Below the pieces are notes generated by a model. It was not told where the DNA came from, did not search any database, and worked only from the letters and a program-made list of their open reading frames with translations. A stretch of DNA of 64,000 nt from Neonectria sp. B-13 (taxonomy: Eukaryota > Ascomycota > Sordariomycetes > Hypocreales > Nectriaceae). Every line of letters starts with the position of its first letter. The stretch's first letter is position 1. Shown here piece after piece: positions 24,480 through 35,634 of this stretch. The stretch spans positions 124,001 through 188,000 of the forward strand of contig NOKP01000053.1 in assembly GCA_002682825.1 (NCBI GenBank), given 5' to 3'. The position numbers and the translations under genes were made by a program.

Positions 24480-26299
24480 TCAGTGGTGATGACCGGAGTA
24501 ATTTCCGCTGTCGACAATCGCCTTCTGGCACTTGGCAAGAATTGATGCTTGCCTCGACACCTCCGCCAATCTTCCTATTACCTGCTTGTTGCTGTTGGCG
24601 AAGCCGTAGAGGGCGTACGGGATGCCAACTTCTTCGCAAAACTCCTGGACCAGCTTCTGAGTCGTGCGGAGGTTATGTCTAGGGACGCGAGGGAACAGAT
24701 GGTGAATGACCTGGAACTGGAGGCCACCATGGAAGAAGTCGAGCCACTCGGGGCAGTCGACATCCATGGTGGTGCGTAGCATCTTCTGGGCAAACGACTC
24801 CTGAGGCCCCAGGTCGGCGGTGCTCATGGCAAAGTGAGATAGGACAATCTGCACGTGGAGCGGCGATGAGGTGATGTGGCTCACCATGACGAAAGTGAAT
24901 CGAGACCATCCGTCGGGGATCATCTTGTAGAGAACCCCGTAGCCAAACCAGTACCAGAAGAAGATCTGGCCGACAATCTCGAGCCACCGATGCCATGCCG
25001 CAGGACCTTTCTTGGGACCACGACCAACGAGGAGGTAGTCCCACGAGAGAACGTAAAGGTTGAAGCGTCCCAGGGCGAGGAAGGGGTAGTAGGTCCAGGC
25101 CTGAATTCGGAGAAGAACCTTGGCCACGGCATTGTATTCCATGACCCTTTCATAGTATGTCGACCGAAGGCTACCGAGAAGGCGGTGGGAAACGGCAAAC
25201 AAGGGCATGTGCTCGATGTCAGGGTCGTGCTCAGGAGCATTAGTGACTATGTGGTGAACATTGTGGTTGCGCTTCCACCAACCCATGGACAGACCACCGA
25301 TAAAGTCGGCAATGATGATGCCAATGACGGTGTCAACGTGGAAACGGTGGGTGATGCCGATGTGGCCGGCATCGTGAGCGGCGAAGACGAGCTGGTGCCA
25401 CATTGCGCCGAGGCAAAAGGCGCCGATGAAGTACTGCTTGAAGTGAATGCCCACCAGCATGCCGATGAAGAGCAGAGTATATCGAGTGACCTCCACCGCG
25501 TACGCCCAGTAGTTGCAGTCGTACAGTCCCTCGTCGTATATGCGCTGGTGAAGCTCGCGGTATTTGACGATAATCTTGGCCTGGGTCTCCTCGTCGGGTG
25601 ACGGATATTTCTCGAGGTCGAGGCTGATGTGTTCGCGGGTCACAGTATCCAGGTACGACATGCCGTCCATCTCCCCATGCACAGATGAAGCCGGCGAGAC
25701 CGAGCCGGTGCCGGCAGTGGCCTTGTCCTTGCCACCGGGACGATGCCGAAGACCATGTGCATCGTTGTCGTCGAAGATCGGAGAGGGCGTGCGAGAGGAG
25801 GTGGGGCTAGGTGAGATGTCCTTGGAGCTGTCGGCATCGTGGGAGGCGGCATTGATCTCGGCGCGGGTGCGATAGACGCCGCCTTGGATGGGCGGCGAGA
25901 AGTTGGTCCATCTACCTTCGATGCGGCCAATGCGGTAGCGCAGCATCTGCTGTCTCGCCTCGAAGGAGTGGTACCTAAATTGACAAAGGTCAGTACGACG
26001 ACGTTCCGTTTATAGGTAGGTAGCCCGAGTTTAAAGATTGTGGCGCACGCATCAACCTCGTCCGAGGCATCCTTTCCAATCATGTGTAGCATGGCCTTGT
26101 CACCACCGGGATGGTACTTGAGCCAGGGATCAACCCGGATAACCTGGTCATGGACGATGATAATGTTGCTGCCCTCAGCAATCAACGCCTCGATCTCGTC
26201 GCGGGTCATGAGCGGAGGGATCCTCGCGGGGCCCTTGCCGGCGTTGGCGGGCGGCGCAGGGAAGCCGGTGATGCGCTGGGTGGTGGGGGGGTGAGACAT
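24480..26299 (-). CDS. Cytochrome b5-fused front-end desaturase, probably delta-8 sphingolipid desaturase
   Basis: Two exons, 26299-26049 and 25974-24480, give 581 residues; the intron has a GTGCGC donor and TAG acceptor. The N-terminal cytochrome b5-like domain keeps the heme ligand motif HPGG at 63-66. A Ser/Thr/Pro-rich linker occupies about 120-190. The membrane desaturase domain then shows the three His boxes: HDAGH (284-288), HNVHH (321-325) and QVIHH (505-509). The Gln in the third box is the mark of front-end desaturases. In fungi this architecture is typically the ER delta-8 desaturase that acts on the long-chain base of glucosylceramides. A delta-6-type fatty-acid specificity cannot be excluded from sequence alone. 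The C-terminus ends in HHH. Confidence 0.85.
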
Positions 26300-28244
26300 G
26301 GCGACGGCAGACGGAAGGCAGCACAGCAGGCTGGGGGAGGGGGTCTCGGGGACAATTGGCTGCGTAGCGGAGACTCAAAGTCGTCTAAGACCAGCAAACG
26401 AGCGAGAGAGGTGATGCGGGAGCGGATGGGGCCAAGATAAAGGGACGAAGAGGGGGAAGCCGGGTCAATTGCACGGGTCAATTCACCGCATCTTCCTTCC
26501 TTCGCGGCCGCCAACTCGAGGTGCAGTGCATGGCGTGTGCGTGTTGAGCTTCTAGCGCCTCGCGGCGTTGGTGGACGCTGGTGGGCGCTGGTGTGCCCCG
26601 ATCCCTGCGCCGGGCCCGGTCCTGTTTACTGGGTCCAGGCATCCAATTACAGGGCCTTTAGGGGCTGGATGAGCGGCGCCACTGCGGCCACTGGCGAGGC
26701 CCGGAATGGCTTGCACGGGGGAGTTCCCACTGAAAGTGAAAACAACCCCGCCACGCCCGGGTGGGGCCTACAGCTTAAACCGCCGGGAGTTGGAGGCTCT
26801 GTTCGATGACGGGATCCATCCACAAGGTGGGGGACGTCTCCGACGTATCCGAACTTTTTTGAGCCTGGCAATCAGGGCCCGTCCGTTGGAGGCTGTCTCG
26901 TCAATCTGAATTAGGCAGATACTAATTAAAAACACGAACATTCAAAACATTTCTGCCTAAATCATGGAAGAAGAACCCCTACCAGAATCTCTTACCCTTG
27001 CTTCGAAGTGTTTTTTTTTCTTTATCCTAGTAGGTAGTGCCCGAGAACGAGTACGAACCAACGACCTCAGCTTCATGTACGGCAGGTAAGCTGCAATGGC
27101 TCATTGGATCCAGAGTCTGGAGATCCGGAAGTACGCATAAGACATACAGAATACTTATCAATCACGTCCAGTGCACTATGCCATTCTTCATTTGCTGTAA
27201 TATAGACTACTAGTAGGTCCAAGTACTTAGATTCAGTACGTACACCACTGGGTTAAATTCAATGACTTCAGCAAATGCGAAACTAGCACAACTATGCCCT
27301 TATCTCTCTACCAACTTACCACCCTCGGCTCTTGTCGAAACAAACGCATCGCACTCCGGACGTCTAACAACGTCCGTCTCTCCGTTTAGCCCCCCCACAT
27401 CTCCTGCATCTGAAGGCCGACATCCCCACTCCGGTGTTTTTTTTTCCTTTTTTTCTTTTTTTCTTGTAGGGAACAAGTTAACGACCGCCCGGCTCCTCCC
27501 AGTCCCCCATCATCTAAGTGGTCTGATCCGGCAGACGGACGCCCGGAGAGGGACCCTTCGCCCGGGAACTGTATCATCCGGCGCGGGCTGCCTGCAATCA
27601 CCATCGAGGACATCGAATGGTTGTGTTTCGGCTCGCGCCTGTTGTGTACAAAAGAGATGGCTCTGCGCTGAAAACGCACGTTTTCGGCATGGTCCAATAC
27701 CAGGCATCGCGGCTGTAGACCCCTCAAAGGAGCCGTCCGTACCACATGCATTCCCAGGTTGCCAAGGTTCTGGCTCACCGACTTATGCCTTCCATTGTAA
27801 GAAAGACATAGGAGTCCACACCCAGGGCAACTAACATCATTGGAAATGAGGCTCCCAGGCGACGAGTTTAGATCTTGGCGGAGTGAATTGATTCCCCTCC
27901 AGATATCTAAAGTCCCCGTGCTCTGAGAATGCCCCAGTATGACTTGTGGTCTTTCAGTTTCCATTCATCATGCTACGACAAAGAGAAATATTACTAGTTT
28001 ACACGACCCTGAGACCGAGTCGGCTTAGGCTCATTTCCGCTTGATGCAGGTCTTGGTTCAGAAACCCTCTCTTGCCCATTTCTAGCAATCATGGCAGATG
28101 CCATTTCGCTCTACAAAGTCCCAGAGTCTTATCCTCCGCCACCAGAGGTACACAACAAGTCAGGTTGGCGCCAGAACATCCTAGAACCAGCATCCAGCGT
28201 CCAGCGTCCAGTTATGCAAGCAACTCAGTCTTCTCTCGAGACGC
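26300..28244. other. 1.9 kb gap between the desaturase and LPD1, with an AT-richer core
   Basis: The left part, next to 26299, is the desaturase promoter and leader. From about 26890 to 27300 the sequence becomes AT-richer, with a T run at 27010-27019. Another T-rich tract lies at about 27428-27470. A tRNA-like fragment near 27031-27110 does not fold (see rejected items). No protein is recognisable. The right end is the LPD1 3' region. Confidence 0.5.
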
Positions 28245-30101
28245 TTAAAAGTGGATAGCCTTGGAATGAGTAGCCATGGCAGCCTCCTTGAAGGCCTCGG
28301 CCAGGGTAGGGTGAGCGTGGCATGTTCGGGCAATATCCTCGGTGGAAGCGCCATACTCCAGGGCCAGCGCACCCTCGGCAATCATCTCACCGGCGTTGGG
28401 GCCGATGATGTGGACGCCCAGAAGACGGTCAGTCTCGGGGTCGGCAATCATCTTGACCATACCATCGGTGTCGAGGTTGGTCTTGGCTCGGGAGTTGGCG
28501 CTGAAGGGGAAGGTGCCGATTCGGTAGGGGATCTTCTGCTCCTTGAGGTCCTGCTCGGTCTGGCCGACCCAGGCAACCTCGGGGTAAGTGTACATGACCG
28601 AGGGGATGACACCGTAGTTGACGTGGCCGTAGCCCTTCTTGATGTACTCGACAACGGCGACAGCCTCCTCCTCGGCCTTGTGGGCAAGCATAGGTCCGAA
28701 AGTGACATCACCGATACATCGGATGTGGGGGATCTTGGTTCGGTACTCGGAGTCGATGATGACACGACCGCGGTCGTCGAGCTCCATTCCGATGTTCTCA
28801 ATGCCGAGGCCACCGGTGTAGGGTCGTCGGCCAATGGCGACCAGGACGACGTCAGACTCAATCTATCACCAAGTCAGCATTCAATTCATTCAGAGCGTCT
28901 TTCTTTTCTTGTGCTTACCGTCTCGGGTTTGCCACCCTTAGCAGCATCAACCTCGAGCTTCACAAGCTCGCCAGACTTGTCGCCGCTGACGACCTTGGTG
29001 TTGAGCTTGAAGTCCAGACCCTGCTTCTTCAAGAGCTTCTGGGTGGCCTTGGCAATCTCGGTGTCCATGCCCGGGCCTCCGATCTGGCCGAGGAACTCAA
29101 CAACGGTGACCTTGGTACCGAGGCGCGACCAGACGGACGCCATCTCAAGACCAATGATGCCGCCACCAATGACAGTCATTGTCTTAGGGATCTCCTCGAG
29201 GGCAATAGCACCAGTGCTGGTGATGACGCGCTTCTCGTCAATCTCGAGGCCGGGGAAGGGGGTGGCCTCGGAACCGGTGGCGATGATGATGTTCTTGCCG
29301 CGAACGCTGGTCTCGCCGCCGTCGTTAAGGGCGACCTTGATCTCGTGCTCGTCAACGAAGGTGCCGGTACCCTTGATGTACTCGACGCCGTTCTTCTTGA
29401 GGAGAAACTCGACGCCCTTGGTCAGGCCGTTGACGGCATCATCCTTGGCCTTCATGAATTGGGTCAGGTTCAGGTTCACTTCGCCAACCTCGATACCGCG
29501 CTTCTTGGTGTCGTGGAGAATCTGGTGGTAGAGATGGGAGTTGTTGAGGAGGGATTTTGAGGGAATGCAGCCGACGTTGAGGCAGGTACCACCGAGGGTG
29601 CCGCGCTTCTCGATGCACGTAACCTATGCGCGCGCCATCTTGTCAGCCCATCCGCGCATGGAAAGTCGGTACATTGCTTGGGGAGTGATCATGTACGAAC
29701 CTTCATGCCCTCCTGACCAGCCTTGATGGCAGCGACGTAGCCAGCCACGCCGCCACCGATGATGACGAGATCCTTCTCCTCTGCAAGTCCTGATTAGCAC
29801 CAGCTAGACGCCTCCGGCTCAACAGATCTCCTCCCGACACATAAACGTACCAGAGGCGGAGGCATATCCGCGGCTCCATCGCGACAGGGTCGGGGAAACG
29901 ATGACCACAGGGAGGCTAGAGAGCGGCGCGGCGCAGGTCAGTCAACGAGTTATTTTTATTTTTTTATTTTTGCCGTAGCAGACGGAGCAAGCTCTGGTAG
30001 TCGAGAGTGGCGACGGGTGTCCGAGCAGCGGGAGAGGCAACTCACGAGGATTTTTGGAAGGCCGGGCGAGCGGCTCTGGATATTAAACGGCTGGAGAGCA
30101 T
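28245..30101 (-). CDS. LPD1: Dihydrolipoamide dehydrogenase, mitochondrial (E3)
   Basis: Five exons: 30101-30046, 29915-29851, 29780-29701, 29623-28919 and 28862-28245, for 507 residues. Exon 1 begins [16 protein letters not shown], a typical mitochondrial presequence. The FAD-binding site [18 protein letters not shown] follows, then the redox-active disulfide [13 protein letters not shown], the NAD site [16 protein letters not shown], and the C-terminal interface with catalytic [10 protein letters not shown]. The enzyme reoxidises lipoamide in the pyruvate, 2-oxoglutarate and branched-chain dehydrogenases and in glycine cleavage. The first three exons are small and carry mostly the presequence and FAD loop. 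Length and all key residues are normal for the family. Confidence 0.97.
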
Positions 30102-31180
30102 GGTGGGCGGAAGGTCGTGTGCAGAGGGACACAATGGAGTAGAGGTGGAGGTGGAGGGAGCGAGGGTCGAGAGGACACGGGGTTGAGGATGAGGTTGAGG
30201 GAGAGGCGAGGATTCGATGGCAATGGAAGCGAATTGGTAAAGCTCGTTGTTTGGCCGCGCACACGGACACACACGGACACGGGGACAGCGGGACAGGCGC
30301 CTCTCCTCAGGGAGCTTCGGCAACGGTAGCCCGCCCATCAGGTAATTTTCTTCAGAGCAGCCGAGCCGCCGGGCGACGACGGGGCAGGTACGTACCCTAG
30401 CTCCAGCGCCCGTGGTGCTCTCATTGGCACTCACGGCCCTGTTGTGGGCTCCCGTTGTCCCCTGGACATGTATCTCCGGCACCCAACGGCAGTGCGTCTT
30501 TTGCCCTCTCCTGACCGTTCAAGTCGGCTAATTAATGCCTTGGAAATCGGGGCAAGGTCGTCCCAACGAACTCATCGCTTCGCGTTCCGAGAAGGCCACC
30601 CCAACAACGAAGGAAGAAACAACCGAGCGTTTTCCTAGGTAGCCGGCGCGTGTTGTCATTTTTATTCTCGCACGCACTATACACGATCTCACACAGAATA
30701 CTCCTCCTAGTCCGTACTGTCCTCCAATGGCTTCTCGTCCGGTCCTTCCCTTTTTGCCCTTACACAAACCTCCGACCTCCGACCTCCGACCATCCAAGAC
30801 CGACCACCCGGCCTAAGCCCGCCACTACCCGACCACCACTACTAACTTAAGCAAACCGAAATCGACGTCACCGTTCGTCGGTGATGCATTACGCCGACAT
30901 CTCGCTGGACTATCAAAAACCCCGACCACAAATCGCCCCAATGCGCTACTCACACTGCGGCTATTCCATCCAGTTCATTACTCCAAAAGTCGGTTAGGAT
31001 CCCGATGATTTTCTATCTTCCCCGCATGTATTATCCGTAGTCTAGCTGGTGAGCTTCCCCGTCGTCTAAGTCCTTTTAGTGTTTTGCTGTCTACGCGTAA
31101 ACATTTCTCCAACATCCATCATCTGGCTCCTGTCTATGCCAACACTGGCATATAGACTAGTACACTTCGCTTCATCCCAC
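30102..31180. other. LPD1 promoter region and NOM1 3' region
   Basis: The flanking genes are both on the minus strand. The interval has no recognisable gene. It contains a 7-nt tandem repeat (ACCTCCG, 3.4 copies) at 30768-30791 and a purine-rich block at about 30130-30200, which is pyrimidine-rich on the LPD1 sense strand. Confidence 0.5.
30768..30791. repeat. Heptanucleotide tandem repeat (ACCTCCG)n
   Basis: Three perfect copies plus three bases lie in intergenic DNA upstream of LPD1. Confidence 0.85.
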
Positions 31181-33784
31181 CTAGTCCTCGGCCGCCACAG
31201 CTTGGACTGCCGCCTGTGCCTTTTCTCGAACTCGCTCCAGCTTTTTCAACTCTTTGGCCCCGATCAGCTTGGTCTTCCGGATCCTCTTTCGTAGCATCCA
31301 GTGAATGCCCGCTGCAAGACCAGGCAGCTCCCTCGCAGGTCCAAACATCTTCTCCACCTTGACGTCCTCGCTCGCTCCCTTACTTCGACACTCGTGGAGC
31401 AGCGCAATGATCAGGCGCTGCACAAACATCGACGTCCACGTGCTCGCCTCTGGCAGCTCCAGGGGCTTCAGAATGGCAATGGTTAGAGCCCCGTCGGCGA
31501 TGAGTGACGCGTAGAAGCTTGCAACGTTGCCAACCCGCCTCTCGTCCTTCATGCGCTCTCCATCAGCCGTCTCCTCATCCTCGGGACCCTCCCCGAAGAG
31601 CGACTCTCCCAAGCCTCTGAATATCCTCCACAGTCGATCCTGCAGCGCAAACCTCACTCGGCTGTTGGCACAGGCTTGTCTCCCCACCAGCGCATAGTAT
31701 GGATTGTACTGAACCTCGCTTCCTACACACTGTATCAGGACTCTTGCAATTTCCAGCTGATCGTCCTTCTTGAGCCGAAGGTTAATAAACTGTCGGTAGC
31801 CATGCTCAAAGTCTGTCGCAGACATGAGGGCTGAAAAGATAGCAACCTGTGCCGTCCCAGTGAGGCCCTGTGCCCGCGCCTTCTTGGGGTAATCCGGCAG
31901 CACAATATCCATATCCTCATCATCAGTCGAGTCATCCTCTTTCATCTTTCCAGTGTCTCGCTTTCCGTTTGCTTTTTCCGGTTTAACGGGAACACTGGCA
32001 CCAACCAGCCACCACTTCCCCTTTGTATCAGCGCCTTCGATATCCGCCAACCCCACACCCATAGGTGCAAGGCCGTCCAATCTTCGCGATTGGGTTTTGA
32101 GCTCGCCCAGTCGCTTCTTCATGCGCTGCACGTGCTCCGACACCACTGCCGAGTCCAGTCCTCGTGCCTTGGGTTTGCTGTTCTTCAGGTCGGTAATCAT
32201 TTCGACCATGAACTTGGTGCGGACTGAGACGTTGGCGAGTCCGATCTTCGATACCGACTGGTTGAGGACCCCAGAGACGTGCTTGAGTGTATGCGGGTCA
32301 TCTCGTCGTAGCAGGCGACCCGCCATTCGACAGATGCGGAGAAGCAACTCGACGTTGATCTCGGTGAGGTCACTCAGCAATCTCTCCATATAGTCAAAGA
32401 CAATTTTGCAGGTAGCAACCTCAAACACATAGAGCTGAGATATGAAGGTCAGGAGGTTGGACGCTTCTTTCTGAATTGCAGAGTGGTCACCAATGTCCTT
32501 CGCCTGCTCGTACTGCTCACCAAAATCCGTGACGACTCTCCGAAGCAGATGGGAACCGAAGCTAGATCCAATGATGCGGTAAATAGCGGCTGCAAATCCA
32601 CCGGTCAGGACAAAGAACTGATCAGGCAAGCTCTCAGGTTTGCAGATCTGCGCCATGATTGAGTCGGTAATGATATCGGTGACGTCGCCACGAGCATTCT
32701 TCTGGTAGAGTTCTTCTACCGATTGAACGATTGACAGGATATTGCCATCCGTGAGACGGTTGATCAGACCTTGTACCTGTTTCCGCAACCGGCTCTTGTG
32801 TTCTTCCTCGGTCCCTACAGCTTTGCGTAGTGACGGCGGGACGTATTTGATAACTGTCACTCCGGTTGTGGGCGCGACGTAAGGGTTTTCTCTTTGGCGT
32901 GGCTGAGCTGGGGCTTTGTTCGAAGTATCTGAGTCGAATCCTTCGAATGACTCTTCGTCAAAACCGTCCATGTCAGAGTCGTCAACTTCGTCCAGCATGT
33001 CCAGATCGTCGTCCTCATCACTTTCGCCTTGAGACTTGGCCCCCCTCGATTGTTGCGCGGTTTTCCTCCTCTTAGCAGCGAGCCAGTCATCGTACTCGTG
33101 CTTCCTCTTACTGGTCTCGGTCTCTTCATCACTCCGGTCAGACTCGCCGCCTAGGTCGCCCATGAGTTCTTCCAGTCCATCTTCCTTGAAAGATTGAGGC
33201 AAGGACTTCCTCCCCTTCTTTATTCCCAGCTTCCTCTCGAACTGTTCGATTTCTGCGTCGTCTTGGGCGAGTCTCTCCTGGGTGGCTCTGGGCAGGCCTT
33301 TGGTCGTAGCTGATGCCCGCGATTCACTGCCAGCATCTTCGTCATCTTCGGCATCGTCGTCATCGTCATCATCTCCCTCGTCGGATTCGTTCTCGTCCTC
33401 ACTCTCGCCTAAAGAGATGTCGGCGTGGTTCAATTCTTCATCCCCCCCCTCTTGGTCATCCTCATCCATCTCATCATCCTCATCCTCATCCTCATGACTT
33501 GGTTTCGAGGCTTTGTGCTTAGGTTGAACAGGTTTCGGTTTAGACACCTGGGCCCCATTCTGCCTTGTCTGGCTGTGCGTCTGAGGAGCCTTTCGCTCAG
33601 ACTGGGTTGGCCTCGTATAGATGTGAGTCCTCTTCTGGACTCTCTGGGCCTTTCGCTGATCCTTTCGCGAGAGCTGATGACCTGGGCGTCCGCCTTGTCT
33701 GGGGTTCCTAGGCTGGCTTGGCTCCGGCGCATCCAGTCCCATGCGCTTGTAGAGCTTCTGTTGAAGTTCTGGCACAGACGCCAT
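31181..33784 (-). CDS. SGD1: Nucleolar MIF4G/MA3 protein NOM1 (yeast Sgd1)
   Basis: Single exon of 867 residues. The first about 300 residues are charged. A basic QRKAQRVQKR stretch comes first, then repeated Asp/Glu runs, as is usual for nucleolar ribosome-biogenesis factors. The MIF4G domain spans about 330-540 (RKQVQGLINRLTDGNILSIV and GGFAAAIYRIIGSSFGSHLL). The MA3 domain spans about 640-760 (FSALMSATDFEHGYRQFINL and NPYYALVGRQACANS). NOM1/Sgd1 binds the DEAD-box helicase eIF4A3/Fal1 and is needed for 18S rRNA production in the small-subunit processome. It is divergent from SRP14 with 410 bp between start codons. Confidence 0.93.
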   Translation of the reverse strand: MASVPELQQKLYKRMGLDAPEPSQPRNPRQGGRPGHQLSRKDQRKAQRVQKRTHIYTRPTQSERKAPQTHSQTRQNGAQVSKPKPVQPKHKASKPSHEDEDEDDEMDEDDQEGGDEELNHADISLGESEDENESDEGDDDDDDDAEDDEDAGSESRASATTKGLPRATQERLAQDDAEIEQFERKLGIKKGRKSLPQSFKEDGLEELMGDLGGESDRSDEETETSKRKHEYDDWLAAKRRKTAQQSRGAKSQGESDEDDDLDMLDEVDDSDMDGFDEESFEGFDSDTSNKAPAQPRQRENPYVAPTTGVTVIKYVPPSLRKAVGTEEEHKSRLRKQVQGLINRLTDGNILSIVQSVEELYQKNARGDVTDIITDSIMAQICKPESLPDQFFVLTGGFAAAIYRIIGSSFGSHLLRRVVTDFGEQYEQAKDIGDHSAIQKEASNLLTFISQLYVFEVATCKIVFDYMERLLSDLTEINVELLLRICRMAGRLLRRDDPHTLKHVSGVLNQSVSKIGLANVSVRTKFMVEMITDLKNSKPKARGLDSAVVSEHVQRMKKRLGELKTQSRRLDGLAPMGVGLADIEGADTKGKWWLVGASVPVKPEKANGKRDTGKMKEDDSTDDEDMDIVLPDYPKKARAQGLTGTAQVAIFSALMSATDFEHGYRQFINLRLKKDDQLEIARVLIQCVGSEVQYNPYYALVGRQACANSRVRFALQDRLWRIFRGLGESLFGEGPEDEETADGERMKDERRVGNVASFYASLIADGALTIAILKPLELPEASTWTSMFVQRLIIALLHECRSKGASEDVKVEKMFGPARELPGLAAGIHWMLRKRIRKTKLIGAKELKKLERVREKAQAAVQAVAAED

Positions 33785-34194
33785 CGTGAAGGGTCACGCT
33801 GGGTGCAGGGGATTTCAAACTGAAAGAAATATGCTGCTAGTACTCATATATGAGCTCAAGCCATGCTGGTTGTGGAGGGGGCTCACACGATTAGAACAAG
33901 TGGTTGATCTGGATATGAAAATCTCATCCAAAAGAGGTTTGACGGACGTCCTTCAATGGACTTTGAAGAAAAAAAGTTTACTGGTCGTCCCAGTACGTCA
34001 CTTTAGTGCCAAGCCCCCAAAAAAAATGGTCTCCGCCACAGGACAGACTCGCGCGCCACACTTGCGGAGGTGGCTGGAGCAGGCACTCATCATGAATGGC
34101 GGGGCACAGACTGTCAACTCGACCTCGCCCTCAATTTCGAAGTGGCTCGTCGACTCTCATCCCACATCCGTCAACCACAGTTCGTCTCAACACC
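33785..34194. promoter_or_regulatory. Divergent promoter region of NOM1/SGD1 and SRP14
   Basis: This is 410 bp between opposite start codons, so both promoters must be here. A TACGTCA (CRE/ATF-like) site is seen near 33994-34000. I see no clear TATA box. Confidence 0.5.
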
Positions 34195-34775
34195 ATGGCG
34201 GCGAAACATATGAGCCATGACGAGGTCAGTTCTGTTCCCCTTCACGCTTGAACAAGTCTCAAACAGCAATCACCCGAGACCGCTCATCACCACTCAACAC
34301 TGCCTGGACAACCCTCGCTGACACACCACGACTACAGTTCTTCGCCAAGCTGGGTGAGCTCTTCGACCATCGCAAGGGCAGTGACCATGGCGCTATCTAC
34401 CTGAGCCAGAAACGCCGTAAGACCCCCCTCCTTGCAACAGGTGTCCAGCTGTGCTGCGCCTGTTCTTTAAAGCCATACACCAGTGCTGAGATCCTCGCAG
34501 TCACGTACGGCCAGGACGTCCCAAGTCCCACCGATGAGAACCCTGTTCCAGATCTTCACCCCAGCAAGCCGCTGCCCATCATCGTCCGTGCAACCGACGG
34601 CCAGTCCAAGAAAGAACGATCTAAAAAGGTCAAGTTGTCAACGGTGGTAGAGCCTAGTGACCTTGAGGGCTTCTACGCGCGATATGCAGACGTGTGCAAG
34701 GGAGGAATGGTGGCATTGAAGCCTAGGGATCGAAGCAAGAAGCGAAAGTCCAAGAAGAAGAAGACAACGTCTTAA
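34195..34775 (+). CDS. SRP14: Signal recognition particle subunit SRP14
   Basis: Three exons: 34195-34224, 34338-34416 and 34501-34775, for 127 residues. The spliced start MAAKHMSHDEFFAKLGELFD matches the SRP14 N-terminus, with a strong context at the ATG. The core GAIYLSQKR...LPIIVRATDG, then STVVEPSDLEGFYARYADVCKGGM, is the SRP9/14-type alpha-beta fold. The C-terminus is a Lys/Arg/Ser tail as in other SRP14 proteins. SRP14 binds the Alu domain of SRP RNA and takes part in elongation arrest. A long open frame from 34248 also runs through, because the second intron is 84 nt and stop-free, but the spliced form matches the family better. It is convergent with the CHRD gene. Confidence 0.9.
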
Positions 34776-34970
34776 TCAATGATTCATTTCCCCCCCTCGC
34801 AAAATGGGTCACCAAGGTCAGGCCAGGAAAGGGGGTTGCATGATAAAGCGTCCATTACATTATCTTCCTCCACGCGACATCCGAAACTGAAGCCAGTGTC
34901 TTATTACATGGAACTCTTCACCAATCGTTTCAGCCCCTTTCAATCCAAACTCGTGGTTATGTTCCACGCT

Positions 34971-35634
34971 TCAAATGGTGATGGTCAGATCAATTATAGA
35001 CCCTTTCTTGCTTCCACTGTCAAGCTGTCCTCGCACGGCGCCGGGAACGGCCAGGCTCGAGTGGGTGTCGGCGAAGAAGCCGGAAGGATTATTCTCAATC
35101 TGCTTGACCGTGAAGCCTGCGCCAGTATCCTTGCCGCCCACAATGATACCCGTCTCGAAGGGACCCTTGAGGCAACCCACTGAGTTGCGGCGATTCTCGT
35201 CGCCCACAGGGTCGGGAAACGCAATTCTACTCTCAGTCAGTTGTTGAGCTTTTATGACAAGGTTCTCGGTGCACTTACCTCGGTGGACCAGACTTGCCCT
35301 TAGCGGCCTCGTGGATGTGCGTGGCCGTCTTAGCGAGAGACTGGAATTCCCCGCGGAATCCGAAGAGGGTGATGTTGTAGCAGATGACATCCTCGCGGGA
35401 GTTGAGGCCAAACTTGAAGATGCCATTGGCGCCCTCCAGGCCGCCCGTAAATTTGTTCTCGGCGTTGACGACCTTGTCGGGAGTAGCAATGATGTTGAAG
35501 GTCGAAGTATACTCAAAGGGGGAAGACGAGGGCTGCTGGATAAGGAGTCTCTTGCTGTTGCTGTGGTCCTCCACGGGCACGGGCGAGGCGTGAGCCAAAG
35601 CGCTCAGGGCAATGGTAGCGAGTGAGAACTTCAT
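34971..35634 (-). CDS. Secreted CHRD-domain protein
   Basis: Two exons, 35634-35279 and 35226-34971, give 203 residues. Residues 1-16 are a signal peptide (MKFSLATIALSALAHA), followed by a short propeptide-like stretch. A CHRD-type beta domain comes next: FEYTSTFNIIATPDKVVN, then DVICYNITLFGF and THIHEAAKGKSGPPR. It continues with GCLKGPF, NPSGFFADTHSSLAVPGAVRGQL. The HIHEAA motif and the FFADTH(S/T) ending are characteristic of fungal CHRD proteins. Their biochemical role is unknown; they are usually extracellular or cell-wall associated. A good TATA sequence lies 150 bp upstream, suggesting inducible expression. There is one potential N-glycosylation site (NIT). Confidence 0.85.

Noticed and set aside
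24876..25601. 241-codon plus-strand open frame inside the desaturase
   Set aside because: It is antisense to the His-box region, and the desaturase reading is certain.
27031..27110. tRNA-like sequence on the minus strand
   Set aside because: A T-arm-like GGTTCG and an AGGTCGTT variable region are seen. There is no matching acceptor stem, no proper A box and no downstream T run on that strand, so no functional tRNA is called.
28251..29531. 426-codon open frame on the plus strand opposite LPD1
   Set aside because: It is the mirror frame of GC-rich LPD1 coding exons and runs through an LPD1 intron. It has no recognisable domain, and LPD1 fully explains the conservation.
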